NCBI GenBank assembly: GCA_000827325.1
Contig: KN832874.1
Location: 14,044-78,043 of the forward strand
Direction: 5' to 3'
Length of the DNA: 64,000 nucleotides
Source of the DNA: Oidiodendron maius Zn
Taxonomy: Eukaryota; Ascomycota; Leotiomycetes; Myxotrichaceae
Shown: piece by piece, positions 46,888 through 58,752 of the stretch
Numbering within the stretch: position 1 is the stretch's first letter
Layout: every line of letters begins with the position of its first letter
The notes under the pieces: model-generated
The model's database searches: none
What the model was told of the DNA's origin: nothing
The model's input: only the letters and a program-made list of their open reading frames with translations
Translations under genes and position numbers: made by a program

Positions 46888-48899
46888 TTACGCCAAACCA
46901 GTGAGCCTAAGGATATCATGTCTATGGAAGAAGCTTCTATTTCTCTTTCCGAGCACATCTGCGAGAACCACACTGTTAGATATATCTCTCGCTATATCCA
47001 GGAATACTTACACATTGGAATAGTTGAGAGGCAAATGATCACTTGGACACCTGAGACCCACATAAATACCTTCAGAGAACTTGATTGTATAAGCCAATCG
47101 TAGGCACTGAAGGTGAGCCCGAACGAGAAGAAGTTCTAGTCCTGCTTAGTTATTTCTTCTAAGAGCATAAGCGGGAAAACGTACCTTAAATATCAGAATG
47201 CAGGTAAAAGCTTCGATAGCAATTTCTCCTACACTGATATCAGTCATTGAAACATCCCCGTGGTCACGAAACTTACGGTGCGCATCAACAATGTAGAGAC
47301 TGGCAGCGACCGCCCCGATTACCATGCCACCAACCTGTAGGCCAAAGGCAAAGACAGGCAGAACCCAAGAGTATGTGAACAAGTCTGCCGTGGTCACCCC
47401 AAAGAGAAATAGCCCACAGCAGCCGAATACGAGTTGTGGGATGATGAGCACCAACCGGAACTCGGGCTCATATATCCCTTTATTCTTTCGGGTCATATAC
47501 TTGGCACTCCAGTCCGCAAGAGCTCCGGCAACGAGGAAGCCAAGGATGGCACCGATGAAAGGCCCAGTGTAGGAATAACCGGTCTTCACTTCGTCCCACC
47601 AGTTTGGGGGCCCAAGGAAGAGAGCTGCTAACATGACACCTATAAACACTGTCCATCCAATCATGCATCCCTGAATCAAACATGCCCAAAAGACTGCTGG
47701 GTGTGCGAAGAGCGGGAATGGCCGGAAAAAGAGCTTGAAAAAATTATCATCCGTCAATCTGCCACTGAATGGCATCAGCGATTCTCCGAAACTCTTTTTC
47801 GGTCCGCTGGGCGGGGCATGAGCATAGTTCTGATCAACTATATGACTCTCAGATTCTGGGTCTAAAGACACAGCACCACTGCCATCAACAGTCTGGGTAG
47901 GTGTGTTACCAGGTTCTACCTCCCCGGTGGAGGTGCGCACTGTCTGACCGGCATCTTCTCGCTTCTGATACAGCTGGACCTCTTCTGTCGATGCCATATC
48001 TGTATTAAGATGGGCGGATCGGCGGAATGCGGTCTCCGGAACGAAAAAGAAGATTAGAGGGAGGCAAACACCTGTGAAGATGGTGACGAAGTAGAAACTC
48101 CACTGCCATCCTATGGTGTGAGTGATTTTCCCTACAAGAATGGGAGTGAAGAATGCGCCGCCAAAGACAGCAAGGTTAGTCAAGGCCATGCGCTTGCCAC
48201 GTTCCTGCATCTGCGTTAGAACCGAAGTATGTGATCTCCAAGGTGTGCAGAGCATACGTGAACGAAGTAGAGGTCTCCAACCGCGGCATTCACCAATGCC
48301 TCAAACGGGGCTGTTCCAACACCTTGGAATATTCTGGCCCACAGAAGGCTCTTGTAGGATCGCGCAGCCCCGCCCCATGCACTTGTTGCAATGAGCAGCA
48401 CCGTTCCGAGGAGAAACAGATGCCTCTTGCCCCAAATCCTGGCCGACGGAACGGCCAACACGCCAGCGACCCCAACACCCATCAGGAAATATCCGGTCAG
48501 GAGCGCAATTTCTGTAAAGGGTCTCTTGAAAACCACCGACATCGTCAACGTATTCGCAGCAAGGATAGGGCCGAGACACGTCGCAAAGACGGAAGTCACT
48601 GATAGAATGATGAGAATGACATCACGCTTCCATAGCGGCCAATTCTGGGCAGCACTCATCAGTAAGAAGCCATCGCGCGGTATGGGAAGAAAGCCTACCA
48701 GAGGGTCGTTCGGGTCGTCACTTGGCTGTGGCACCAGAATAATGGGCACCGGACCCGATGTGTCGCACTTGAGGCCTCGAGCATCTTGCGTCGCAGCTTG
48801 TGGCCTCTCGGGATCGTCGAAATATCTCGATGTCCCTTTCAATGGTCAGTTGTGCCTTCACCACCTCCATCGCGCACGCGTACCTGGGACATGCTCCAT
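46888..48899 (-). CDS. MFS drug/metabolite transporter, seven exons
   Basis: Exons 48884-48899, 48699-48835, 48258-48644, 47277-48210, 47185-47228, 47012-47135 and 46888-46958 join in frame to 570 residues. The first exon is only 16 nt (MEHVP plus one base) and is followed by a 48-nt intron with AACTGAC branch site. The product has LVPQPSDDPNDPLNWPLWKRD before TM1, ALLTGYFLMGVGVAGVLAVPSARIWGKRH at the loop 2-3 signature, and GDLYFVHMQERGKRMALTNLAVFGGAFFTP. A central acidic loop of about 120 residues lies between TM6 and TM7. The C-terminus (YVLGKRNRSFFHRHDI) is typical of this group. It probably exports a small molecule; its neighbours suggest a lipid-like product, but that is inference. Confidence 0.87.
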
Positions 48900-49947
48900 C
48901 GAGCGCGAATCCAAAATCCACATTCTCATTTTTGCTGACTGGCCGTGGCGGGGACGTGGTAATGCCGCACAGGGGTGTTCTGGTATCAGTTAAGAACAAG
49001 AGCGTGCAAGAGCCGGCGATGGTAGGGCTGGTATAGAAGGCATTGGGAGTCCCTTCTGCTATGTAGTAAAATCGTACGATTTCTTTTCAGCGCCAGATAC
49101 GGGCCGGCTCTGTGTGAAGTGATCTCCCATGGTCACGCCTGATTCGGAAAGGGACATGGGGGTTTGCAGCCCCCTGATGGGAGGGTTTCAGGGCGACTCA
49201 ATTGGAGGGAGAATCCCGAGCTGCAATATCCCGAAGTAAGCGTGTGGGAAGAGTCCTTGCACCTGAGACCCCCCAGGGCTGGAAGGGGACGTCTGTGATA
49301 GGAAAGGGGGCCAGCCAGACGCCAGCCAGACGCCAGCCAGACGGGATCCATCCAGCTGCCCGTCTGTCGATAGGATTGCTCAACGCATAAAGCCAGCTCC
49401 AGGCGCGTTGGACACATACCGATGCGTATTGGCTGACGGGGATCGCCTGTAGCTACCCTGGGAAATAATGCGGCATGATGTCGAGGTTGTTTGCTTCGTT
49501 CTTGTTCTCTGCTTCGCTCGTCCTGTCTCTCGCCACAACCCGGAAACGGAAGAGTAATCTCAGTGCCCATCCACTTGGATTGAAACACTGGCACAGTCGT
49601 ATTCGTACTGGTACCCTCCTGCCTCCGCGCGGTAGTGAAGGACGACGGAAGCGGAGAACCTTGGCCCGGGGGATTCTCGCCGATCGGTCAGGGGAATGTC
49701 GTGCGGGGATTGGCATCTGCCTTTCACGGAGGATGGCGGTAATTGGATGCTGAGGGCGCGACCCGCCAGCAGCTAATTAAACGCAGCAGAGGCCGTCCAG
49801 TGATAAATTTCCATTGCTCTCCTCGGCGTCTCTTCAACAACGCAACGTCGGTTTTCAGTTTATCTCGACTGTGTCTTGTCGCTTCCTCTTGATACTCTCT
49901 CGTCTCAACTCGCTGCCTCCCGGACCTGAGATAGCGATAGCTACATT
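48900..49947. other. Intergenic, divergent promoter region with a short tandem repeat
   Basis: At 49310-49342 CCAGCCAGACG is repeated about three times. The region separates divergent MFS and CFEM genes. Several open frames here are GC-driven and lack domains. Confidence 0.45.
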
Positions 49948-50671
49948 ATGAAGACTGCCACGCTGACTCTCGCCGTGGCGCTGGCCACTGGGGCCGTTGC
50001 CCAGCTCGGCACGCTGCCAAGCTGTGCCGTGAGTGTTCCTCTGCCCTTCTGCTGCCATGCCCATGAGCTGCAGAGCCTGAGAGGTGCGTGGAGGATTGAC
50101 TGACAGAGATGCGTAGACCACATGCCTCACGCAGTACACCACCGGGGGCCAGATTGCAGGATGCAACAAGTAACTTCCCCCGCCCCTGATTGCAGATTGC
50201 GCCGCTGACGATGGCAGAATCGATATCAAGTGCATCTGCTCGAACAAAGACTTTCTGAGCGGTATTGCGTGCTGCTTGGCTAGCTCCTGCAGCCCTGCAG
50301 ACCAGGAGGCTGCGGTCCAATACGCCGAGTCGCTTTGCTCTACCAACGGCGTCACCAACCTCCCTCCGTCCGTGACCTGCGACTCGACCGCCTCCTCAAC
50401 TCCCACCTCTGCAGCATCGTCCTCTTCCCAGTCCAGCTCGACTGAAGCAACGACCACCAATGCGTCAGCAACTTCTACGGGCACAACCGCGGCTACTACG
50501 TCGCCTGGTGTAACAGCTGCGAGCACAAGCGCTTCCAGCAGCACCGGCGCCGCATCGTCCTCTTCATCAGCATCAGCGTCACCGACCTCAACGAACGTTG
50601 CAGCTCTGAATGTAGCTGGTTTGGGAGCCGGATTGGTTGGAGGGTTGGCTGCTGTCGCAGCTTTTCTGTAA
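49948..50671 (+). CDS. CFEM-type cell-wall protein with a GPI-anchor signal; exon structure unresolved
   Basis: The start [18 protein letters not shown] is a clear signal peptide, followed by QLGTLPSCA and a GTGAGT donor at 50029. The last exon reads [32 protein letters not shown] and SLCSTNG, the cysteine-rich CFEM core. A Ser/Thr/Ala-rich stalk follows, then a hydrophobic tail ([25 protein letters not shown]) for GPI attachment. The middle part (TACACCACCGGG...ATGCAACAA, about 50139-50172) could be a small exon, but the following gap is only 26 nt and out of phase. Either an unusual splice or an indel is present. CFEM proteins work in heme/iron uptake, wall structure or host interaction. 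Confidence 0.7.
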
Positions 50672-51914
50672 TAATTGACTTGGACTCTATTATGTGGAGA
50701 GTTGGTGGCCGTTATCAAGATTGTTAATATGCTAGCTGAAATCTTGGGGCAAGTTTCTTCCCAAGTTTGGAATACTTCTAATCTCCAATCTGTGCACATC
50801 CTCGTTAGGTACGCAGTGGCTAAGCCAGGTAATTCAGATTCAGGGACTATGCCCACGGCAGGATAATGTATAAAATATTACTACGATCACGTTTGCCTGC
50901 TGTTTCACCTCTTTATATTTTGTGACGTGGACTTCAAGTATCTGCACCCTCGAAAATACCTCGCTGCATACCAATCACGAATGCCCACGCCGAAAACGGG
51001 CTTCGGCGTGTCTCATCCCCTTTGGGGTATATCGAGCGACTGCCATCCCCTCTCAATATCTTGAAAGTCTTGAGAATACCTCCATTCGGACATTTATTTT
51101 GAGTCCATTCTAGCTTATGCTTTCCAATGATCTATGAGATTCTCAAGAATTGAACTTGCCCATCGAGAGGGAGAATCCCATATTTCACATACTGTGGTGA
51201 TTGAGAATGCGGGTTACTTGCTACCGTGCAAAACGATGTCAACGACGGACGATACCAAGATGGCGTGAAAATGTGTTATTCCGTAGACATCCTACTCGGA
51301 TCCTTGCGCATGTCTAGGCTTTGCATAGAATCATCGGTATCTTGGAACTTTACTGAAGGTGACGTACAAGGTACGATTAAATCACAATTACCCAGGGGGG
51401 CAGAATTCACCGTCCATAGGGAACGCAGGAACCTTGCAGGTAGATTTAAGCATCAAGACGCAAGAAACTAATATCCCAAACCAGCAGAGTGATCCACAGC
51501 CAGCGTACATGCTAAAACGCCTCATCTAGGCTTACTCATCTACATACGGGCCATCTTAGCGAAGCGTCATGACATTACAAATCTCATATTTAGGATTTGG
51601 GGGTAGACCACCTATTTTACTTTATCTACGGCACTTTGGCCATAAAACCGCAGAAGGAAGCAGTGGCCCTTCACTGTGTCACTGGGATATCCTTGATGGG
51701 CGGCTCTCGATGAGCGCAGTTATGTCTTCGAGACCGCGTGGGAAAAGGGAACGCAATATAGCTACAGGCCCTTCGACACGTACGAATGACGGCTCGCAGT
51801 CAAAGTACGTAAGCAGATAAATATTCTTGGACATAGTCGTCATTATAGAATCTAGGGAAACGCTTCAAACCTCTTGCCCCCGAGTTTGCTTCGTACAAAA
51901 TACTTACTAACCAG
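50672..51914. other. Intergenic; may hide the 5' exon of the next gene
   Basis: Short frames only. A possible start ATGACGGCTCGCAG at 51786 precedes a GTACGTAAG donor, but the phase does not fit. Nothing else recognised. Confidence 0.35.
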
Positions 51915-53733
51915 CAAAGACCAGGAAATGGCGGGGCTCCAGACCAACATGTCTCCCAGAACGTGCCCTCAGCAGCTGAAGGCAGACCATTGCCATTAGA
52001 ATTCATTACAATCACCGAGCGTCCGGAGGCAGCCAAAGGAGCATACTCTCATGTCGTTCGATCCCAGGCTATGCACGCATTCTTGCGGGCAAAACGTGAG
52101 GAATCTGACCTAAATTCCGACAAGACGAAAGTAGTAAAGCCAAGAGAAAGGTCTGCCACGCCGAAAAAGTCATTTTCGAAATTCAAACTCTCCACGTGGT
52201 CACGAAAAACTAACAAGACGAGGATAACGGCACCTGATTTAGAGGCATCAGGCACCACAACACTTGAACGCCTAGCTCCTGTTTCTCAGGTATAGTTCTG
52301 GATGCTGCAGATCGAGTTACCACTTACTCACCCTTTTACAGCCGATATATACCTCATTGCACCCATACAGCACATTACCAATACTTATCACGCACGAGAC
52401 GGAATTGCTTTTATATCACTGTCAGTATCTGTCGTTATCCTGATTTATCTTCAGTGGGTTGCTATCTAACTGCTAGCACAGACAATACATCATATACAAT
52501 AAATTCGTTCGCCATTAATCCGGAGGGAACATGGATATCATTTAGCTTTATGGATCCAGCCCTGCTTCATGCAACCCTTGGCATCGTGGCACTCCATCGT
52601 GATATTCTCCTCGGCCAGGAGCAGTCCGCTGAGTCATTGAACCATAAGGGACTGACTATTCACGCGATTAACGACCGCTTACGATTAGGAACGCGCCAAG
52701 TGAATGACGAAAACCTCGGGATAGTAGCATTGCTGATAAAGTTTGAGGTAATCGCGCACCCGTCTTGTTTCGATTTTATTATACTGGAATTTCCCTAATT
52801 TGTTTCAAGGCCTTGCACGGAATGTCAAATGCCTCAAAAGCTCATATGATGGGCCTCATGGAGATGCTCAAGATTCGAGGTGGTCTGAGTTCTTTACCGC
52901 ATAACCCGGTTCTTTTGAGGGTATTGACATGGTACAGACCTCTAGAAGTTCACATTAGCTTCAATAATTAACTCTAAATATTGCGTAGGGTCGACCTAAT
53001 GTACGCCACGAGATGGGGGACAAAGCCTTGTATTGTCCCTATTGAGCCTCACAAAGGACCTCTAGCAAGTATTCTAGACGAAGTTACAACTGTTTCTGCG
53101 TTGTCACTCTCCAAATACATACTATCTCCGGGCTTGTTCGATGGCGATGGGCTGATCGACTTTGATATCCTGGAGACTTTACAGCAAATTTCAATAGCAA
53201 AGGCCAATGCAGTCAAACTATCGCTTGCAGAGAGAAAGATAGCTAGCCAAGTTATTTACCTCACCAATCACCGGTTACTTATGGAGATCTCTAGTGTTAA
53301 CTTCGACAAAGCTGCGGGTTTCGATTTATACCAAGCATTTTGGGTGGCATCTACACTTTATCTGCATTTGATGGTACGAGAGATTCCAAGGCGGGCGAGG
53401 GTCCATTATCCCCTGACAGAGAAGCTTCGAATACTTATGAATGGCAATTTCACTGGTCAACTGTTGGAGGGCTCGGCGTTGGAATGCGCAATATGGATTG
53501 TCTTCTTAGGTGCCGCAGCAAAACCTCCGGAGGAGAGCAGCAATTATTTTGTTAATCTGCTGGCGCTCATAACAGAGCATCTAGGCATTAAAGAAGAGGA
53601 CGAACTCAAGAAGCGACTCATAGAGGTGGTCTGGATCGACGAAGTTTGTGATATGTACCTTTCTAGCGTCTGGGCTGAAATGGCGGCTATAACAAGCAAC
53701 AAAACAGTTGGTATTGTACTGGGCGATTTATGA
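51915..53733 (+). CDS. Fungal-specific transcription-factor-like protein (no zinc cluster seen), at least five exons
   Basis: Exons 51915-52289, 52342-52420, 52482-52747, 52810-52931 and 52989-53733 join in frame. The first contains PLPLEFITITERPEAAKGAYSHVVRSQAMHAFLR, a conserved opening in a fungal regulator-like family. Later text DPALLHATLGIVALHRD, HMMGLMEMLKIRGGLSSL and VDLMYATRWGTKP fits the fungal_trans_2-like domain, which has no DNA-binding motif here. A start codon is not fixed: 51915 is the first codon after a TTACTAACCAG acceptor, and an upstream exon is expected. Introns are 52, 61, 62 and 57 nt. The function is probably regulatory but unproven. All joins keep frame, so the body appears intact. 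Confidence 0.75.
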
Positions 53734-54400
53734 ACTATTGCGTTTACTTAGTTTGTAGCCCCAAAAACAAATTAACCCAAGCTGCTTGAAGCTCTAAGGC
53801 TCCTCGGCTCTGTTTCTCCTCGGATAAGTCATTATCCATATCCAGAGATTATGGATACCAACGCGCCAAACAAGTGATGAATAATTAGCTGGAGGATGAG
53901 GTAATTAAGCCACGGACGAGTCAAGAGTAACTGTGACGAATTGGGACAATGCGGCGTTTTGGTGCGATAGAGGAGCTGATCAGTAATCAGGATTTGATGT
54001 TCGATGCGTTACCACAATCGTTGCGATTGGCCGGTTAACGCCATTTTCCCGTTTAGGAAATATTCAGGTTCGCATACCCGCTGGCTCATGGGAGACAGTA
54101 GAGACTCAATATTGGCATTGTCGAGTTTCAGTTGCTGATAAATGAATCCAACGATGGAGATAGAAAATTCGCTGATAAATCATTAAAGCATTTCAAGCTG
54201 CGCTTTTGAGAGGAAATGGCGTATAAATAAGAGGATAATACCAAGAATGATTCTCTCACACATCCAAGTATCATCATCAATCAATTCATAGATCCTCCTA
54301 AGAGAAAAAATTAATCGCAGATCGCATTCAATTAGATAATAAACCCCAAAATCATATCTCCTATCGAACTCATCTCTCAATCAACTCAATTCTCTCTTCA
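53734..54400. other. Intergenic, promoter of the reductase
   Basis: T/A-rich leader from about 54170 with CATC/TCAATC repeats. No gene. Confidence 0.4.
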
Positions 54401-55472
54401 ATGGCAGGCGAACTTGTTCTGGTAAGTATTGAACAACGGCATAAATCGTGAGAATGAAGCTAATACTCTTCAGGTTACAGGTGGCTCAGGGCACCTTGGA
54501 TTTCGTGTTATAGTTTCCGCTCTCGAAGCTGGCTATAAGGTTCGCGCTGCAGTTCGTAGTGAAGACAAGGCATCGGCAATCAAAGCCGCGCCATCGGTGA
54601 GCCGATATCTCGACAGCATAGAGTTTACCATCGTCCCAGACATCCTGGAAGATGGAGCCTATGACAAAGCCGTGAAGGGCGTGTCGTATATCTTACATTC
54701 GGCATCTCCCATATCATTTCCAACCGACGACCCGGAGCGAGACCTCATCGAGCCTGCAGTAAAAGGTACGACCGGTATTCTAAAGTCCGCAGCAAAGATT
54801 TCTACTGTCAAGCGTATTGTCATCACTTCTTCAGAGGTTGCAATTATTCCCTGGGCAGACTTCATCATGAACGAATCAGACACCATCTGGAAAGATACAA
54901 ACCAGATCCAAGAGCCCCATGGCCCGTATAGCAATCATTTCGAAGCCTACGCCGCCTCCAAGGTCAAGGCTCTTCACGCCAGTGAAGCCTTCATCGAGTC
55001 TGTGAAACCAAGTTTTGACGTTATCAATATCATGCCATCCTTCCTCATTGGCAGGAACGAACTTGTCACAGACCTGAAGGACATCACAAAAGGCACCAAC
55101 GGCCCAGCACTTCGCGTTCTCCTCGGCGAGAAAGCTCCATTTGCAAATCCTAGTACGACGGTCTATGTTAATGACGTCGCCGAGATCGAAATCCGAGCCC
55201 TGAATCCCAAGGTTGCAGGAAACCAAAACTTCCTTGTCTCGTCTGGTGGGATCAAAGGCACCACATGGAACGACGTGGTTGAGATTACCAGGAGGAATTT
55301 TCCGGAGGCTGTCAAGAAGAATGTTTTCCCGCTAGATGGCTCGCAGCCAACGAAGAGTACAAAAGTCGATTCTTCGCGGACAGAGGAGGTGTTTGGGATC
55401 AAGTTGGCCAACTACGAGACGCAGGTTAAGAGCGTGGTGGGACATTATCTCGAGTTGTATGAAAAGCAATGA
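54401..55472 (+). CDS. NAD(P)-dependent epimerase/reductase (extended SDR, dihydroflavonol-reductase-like), two exons
   Basis: A 21-nt first exon (MAGELVL) is joined by a 52-nt intron to 54474-55472, giving 339 residues. The cofactor loop TGGSGHLG is at 9-16, and the active-site Tyr156 and Lys160 form YAASK. ILHSASPISFPTDDPERDLIEPAVKGTTGILKSA is the typical following segment of the dihydroflavonol-4-reductase/cinnamoyl-CoA-reductase-like group. These enzymes reduce ketones or aldehydes of diverse metabolites (fungal members include methylglyoxal/ketone reductases such as yeast Gre2). The substrate is not inferable. The small first exon is convincing because the join restores the Rossmann N-terminal strand (LVLVTGGSGHLG). 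Confidence 0.9.
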
Positions 55473-55822
55473 GGTATATTTGTTTTGCGAAAGAGTACAA
55501 AAATGCACACTAGACTAATTGTATGACTTGTTAATAACTGATAAGAATAATAAAGAATTTTCACATATCCTTTTGATGGTGGTAATGTTCGCCATGACGT
55601 AGCATAGAACAATAGCCCTCGAATACGGTATATGGTCTGTTAGATGAGGAATATAGGGCTGCAAGAGTATACTGTTTTTTCACATGGAAGGACCCATGTC
55701 TCTATATTATAATATATTAGAGGTTATAAACAATGGAGTCCAAGATATTTCTAAGACCTTGGATCTCTCCCGATTCATATTTGCCTCTGTGCTTTGCTGC
55801 ATATAATCTCATCCTACTGCGC
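55473..55822. other. Convergent intergenic spacer
   Basis: AT-rich, with TATATTATAATATATT near 55700. No gene. Confidence 0.4.
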
Positions 55823-58752
55823 TTATGAGCTTATAGCAGGATTAACCGCGCAGTAATCGAGATTGTGGAGACTGGTATCGGGATTACCTGCCCAATTGCT
55901 ATAAATCACAGTCTGTCAGTATCAACTAAAACGCGAGCACTCTAAAGTGCTGCTATAAGGTTTTACTTACGGGAAGGGTCTTGATTTGCCACTGCCGCCG
56001 AATACAGCGAAGGTGAGAATGAAGACCATAACTTGAGTTCCACCGTCCAAAGCTGCAGACAGAATATAGTTGTACTTGATGAATAGATGAGGATGATACT
56101 GTCTAAGCCACCACTGTGCGATGAAGCCAAGGACGAAGTACATGCCGATGGCGGAGTTGATGCCGACAAACAGATATCCCATATACCAGAGGATGATGGA
56201 TGTGTTCATGTACTTGAATAGAGGGTGTGGCCAAACGCGATAGGCGAGCCATAGCGGAACTGGAGCAATGAAGCCAAGGAGATATGAGATTGTGACCCAT
56301 TGGTATCTGCCGCCGATGGAGAACATATCCTTGGCCATACTCCAGGCAATGGCGAGGGTATTGAATTGCTGAACATTCTGTCCACTCCAAATATTAGAGC
56401 CGTCAATGCCTTTCAAAATTGTAGCCTGGTTATCGACGATTCTAAAGACGAGGAGGTTAGTTCCGCTGCAGACCGAGACTTGAATTCTACATACGTTATC
56501 ATCATAACATAGTTCAAAATAGCGCCAACCAAGCAGCCAATAATTTGGACGGTGAAGGTGCTTCTCGGAGACAAATGGACATATTGAGCAAGCTTTAGAT
56601 CTCGCGCAAGCAATTGGCCCATTTGCAAAGCATTAAACGTGAAGCAAGTAAAGTACAGGTCTAAATTTTGAAAGTTAGTAAAGAACACTAAACAAATGAG
56701 CAGAAAAAGGAGCCTTACTAGCTAAGGGCTTTCCCGGAAACATGTAACCCGCAAGCATTTGGCAGATGGGTTGGATGTTGAACTGAAAGCCGGTGATTCC
56801 GTACTGGGCTCCAAAGAACAATAGGAATAGGACGGTCAACAAGGTTGAGAGGAGGAATCCCCACCATGGCAGCGTCGACTTCATGACGTAGAGACAGGCA
56901 AGGCCGACCGCCCAGCAGATAACAACGACCACTCCCCACCACCAGAGAGGCACTTCATAGTACAGATTCCTCATCATCAGCTTGTAATGGGGATCCAGAG
57001 CCGGATCATTCTGCTTCCGCTCATTTCGGGCTTCGGGGGTCTCTTGATTGGCCCAGAACTTCCAGAAATCTCCTGTGAAGACTCGCTTGAGATTGGAGGG
57101 CGCAGCCCACGCCCAGCCAGCTTTAAGATCATCAAAGTTCCACAGCAACATATGAACGAATGTTGCGGTGAATCCCATGTTGGATGTAATAAGGTATCCC
57201 AGATACGAGGCAGTAAGCCAAGGGGTGCCTACAGCTGCCACTTTGACAGGGTCCACTTCGAATGCTTCGTTGAGAATGTTTGACTGGTTGTAGACAATAT
57301 AATTCGTGCCGTTCGAAGCACCATCGAAAAGCTCCTGGGCCAAGAATGGGAAGTTTTGCGCACTGAAGACATTGCCATAGTAGAGGCCCATGAAGAGAAC
57401 GATGCAGCCCAAGTATCCAATGAAATTGTTAGTCAATGTGTACAATGGGACCCACAAAGGAGAACCAAATGGCGCAATATAGTTCCAGTCGAAAGAAATG
57501 GCAACTAATACACATGTTAGCAATGCGAGTGACTTAACACGCCATTAACGTACGGAAACCAAGGCCTTCATTTCCAGATGCTCCTCCAAATAGATTGGTG
57601 AAAACCAGACTGTCTTGGTGCGCAAGACAGAAGATGGATACACCCTCGAGGACCGGGAATATATACTGTAGTACTGAAGTTAGCCGGCTGTTGCTGAGTT
57701 CGGGTAGAATATAGGGTGCTTGCCTCCGGGAAGAGCTCCCACACCAGCATGAAGAAGAAGACAATGTAGAAGAACTTGAGGCGCGCTCTCGTCTCCACCT
57801 TGTCTCTGTGCAGAGTTTCTAAGAGAGACGTGACCGGAATGTTCATGGGCCACAGCATGTGGGAAGGATACACGAGAACCTCACGGAGCAGTCCAGCGAG
57901 ACCGTAGCCGATCAACTGGGACGTGATGACGATGAAGACTCCAGCAGCCTTGCTAGGGTAGCCTCCGTAGAACAGGTCCTGAGCGGCCAAAGCCTCCGTA
58001 GCCAAGGCCGACTGTGCAGCCGCAGAGGCCATGAGGGTAATTGCGGCATGCTCTTTCATGTTGAACGGGCCAGGGTTGAGAAAGCGGCCAACCACGCCAC
58101 GTCGAGGTATAATAAAAGCCATTGCCTCTCCCAAGATGTAGGCCAGCACAGTCAAGAACACCACGGAGACGTAAATCGTCTGTGGCTTAAAGTAGAAAAT
58201 CTCTTGCAGGACTGAGCCAAACGTCGATAATCCGATTCCTAGATAAGAGACTCAGTATAATGCTCTCCATGCGGTGTTTAAGCAGCTCGAAGCCCATCTC
58301 TCAATGTTAGCGTCAGGAAGGAGGTGGATACTTCCACCACGAGGCGCAGTGAAGAGCGAAAGGTCGATGGTCCAATTCCTAGCTCTTGCAAAACTGAGCC
58401 ACGCATTGAAAATTCAAATCCTAGCTCTCACAAAACTGAGCCGAAGGTTGATAGTCCAATATCTATTCCACAACTACAGAAGGCAGCGTGCTTGTCACAT
58501 ACCTAGGAAGAACATGCGAAAGGTCCAGGGGTTGAGAGTGGGGTCATCGTCGACATGAATGACCTTGGTGACAATCTCCTCGGCCGTGCTCACCACGACG
58601 TTGTCGTCGTCGCTGGAACTCTCGACATCGTACGTGCGCGGGGTCAGGGACTCCTTGGAGATGGACAGCTTGGGCTTCTCGTCGTCGAGCGCGTTGGAAT
58701 CCTCAGAGGCGCCATTGGGGAGGATATCTGCATCCGGCACCGGGCTGGCCAT
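55823..58752 (-). CDS. OPT-family oligopeptide transporter, seven exons
   Basis: Exons 58503-58752, 57724-58238, 57554-57665, 56719-57504, 56495-56660, 55971-56441 and 55823-55898 total 2376 nt, 791 residues, in frame throughout. The acidic cytosolic N-terminus ends at DDPTLNPWTFRMFFLGIGLSTFG. NPGPFNMKEHAAITLMA is the conserved NPGPFxxKEH motif, SFDWNYI a further OPT motif, and the C-terminal end FPNWAGNPDTSLHNLDYC matches the family. About 14 to 16 hydrophobic segments are visible. Fungal OPTs import small peptides (and in some cases glutathione) with protons across the plasma membrane. Intron 1 is long (264 nt) and repetitive; intron 2 uses a GC donor (GAG|GCAAGC). Start MASPVPDAD is chosen, as upstream text is proline-rich noise. 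Confidence 0.92.
58239..58502 (-). repeat. Intron 1 of the OPT gene with decayed tandem copies of the exon 2 start
   Basis: Plus-strand copies at about 58341-58382, 58381-58424 and 58423-58464 each resemble the exon 2 start at 58199-58242: a CTCTTGCAxxACTGAGCC core, then variable bases, then (A)ATCCTAG or similar. On the gene strand each includes a CTAGGA- or AGATAT-like acceptor followed by GGCTCAGTxxTGxxAGAG. The unit length is 42-44 bases. A fourth unit is the exon itself. Confidence 0.7.
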
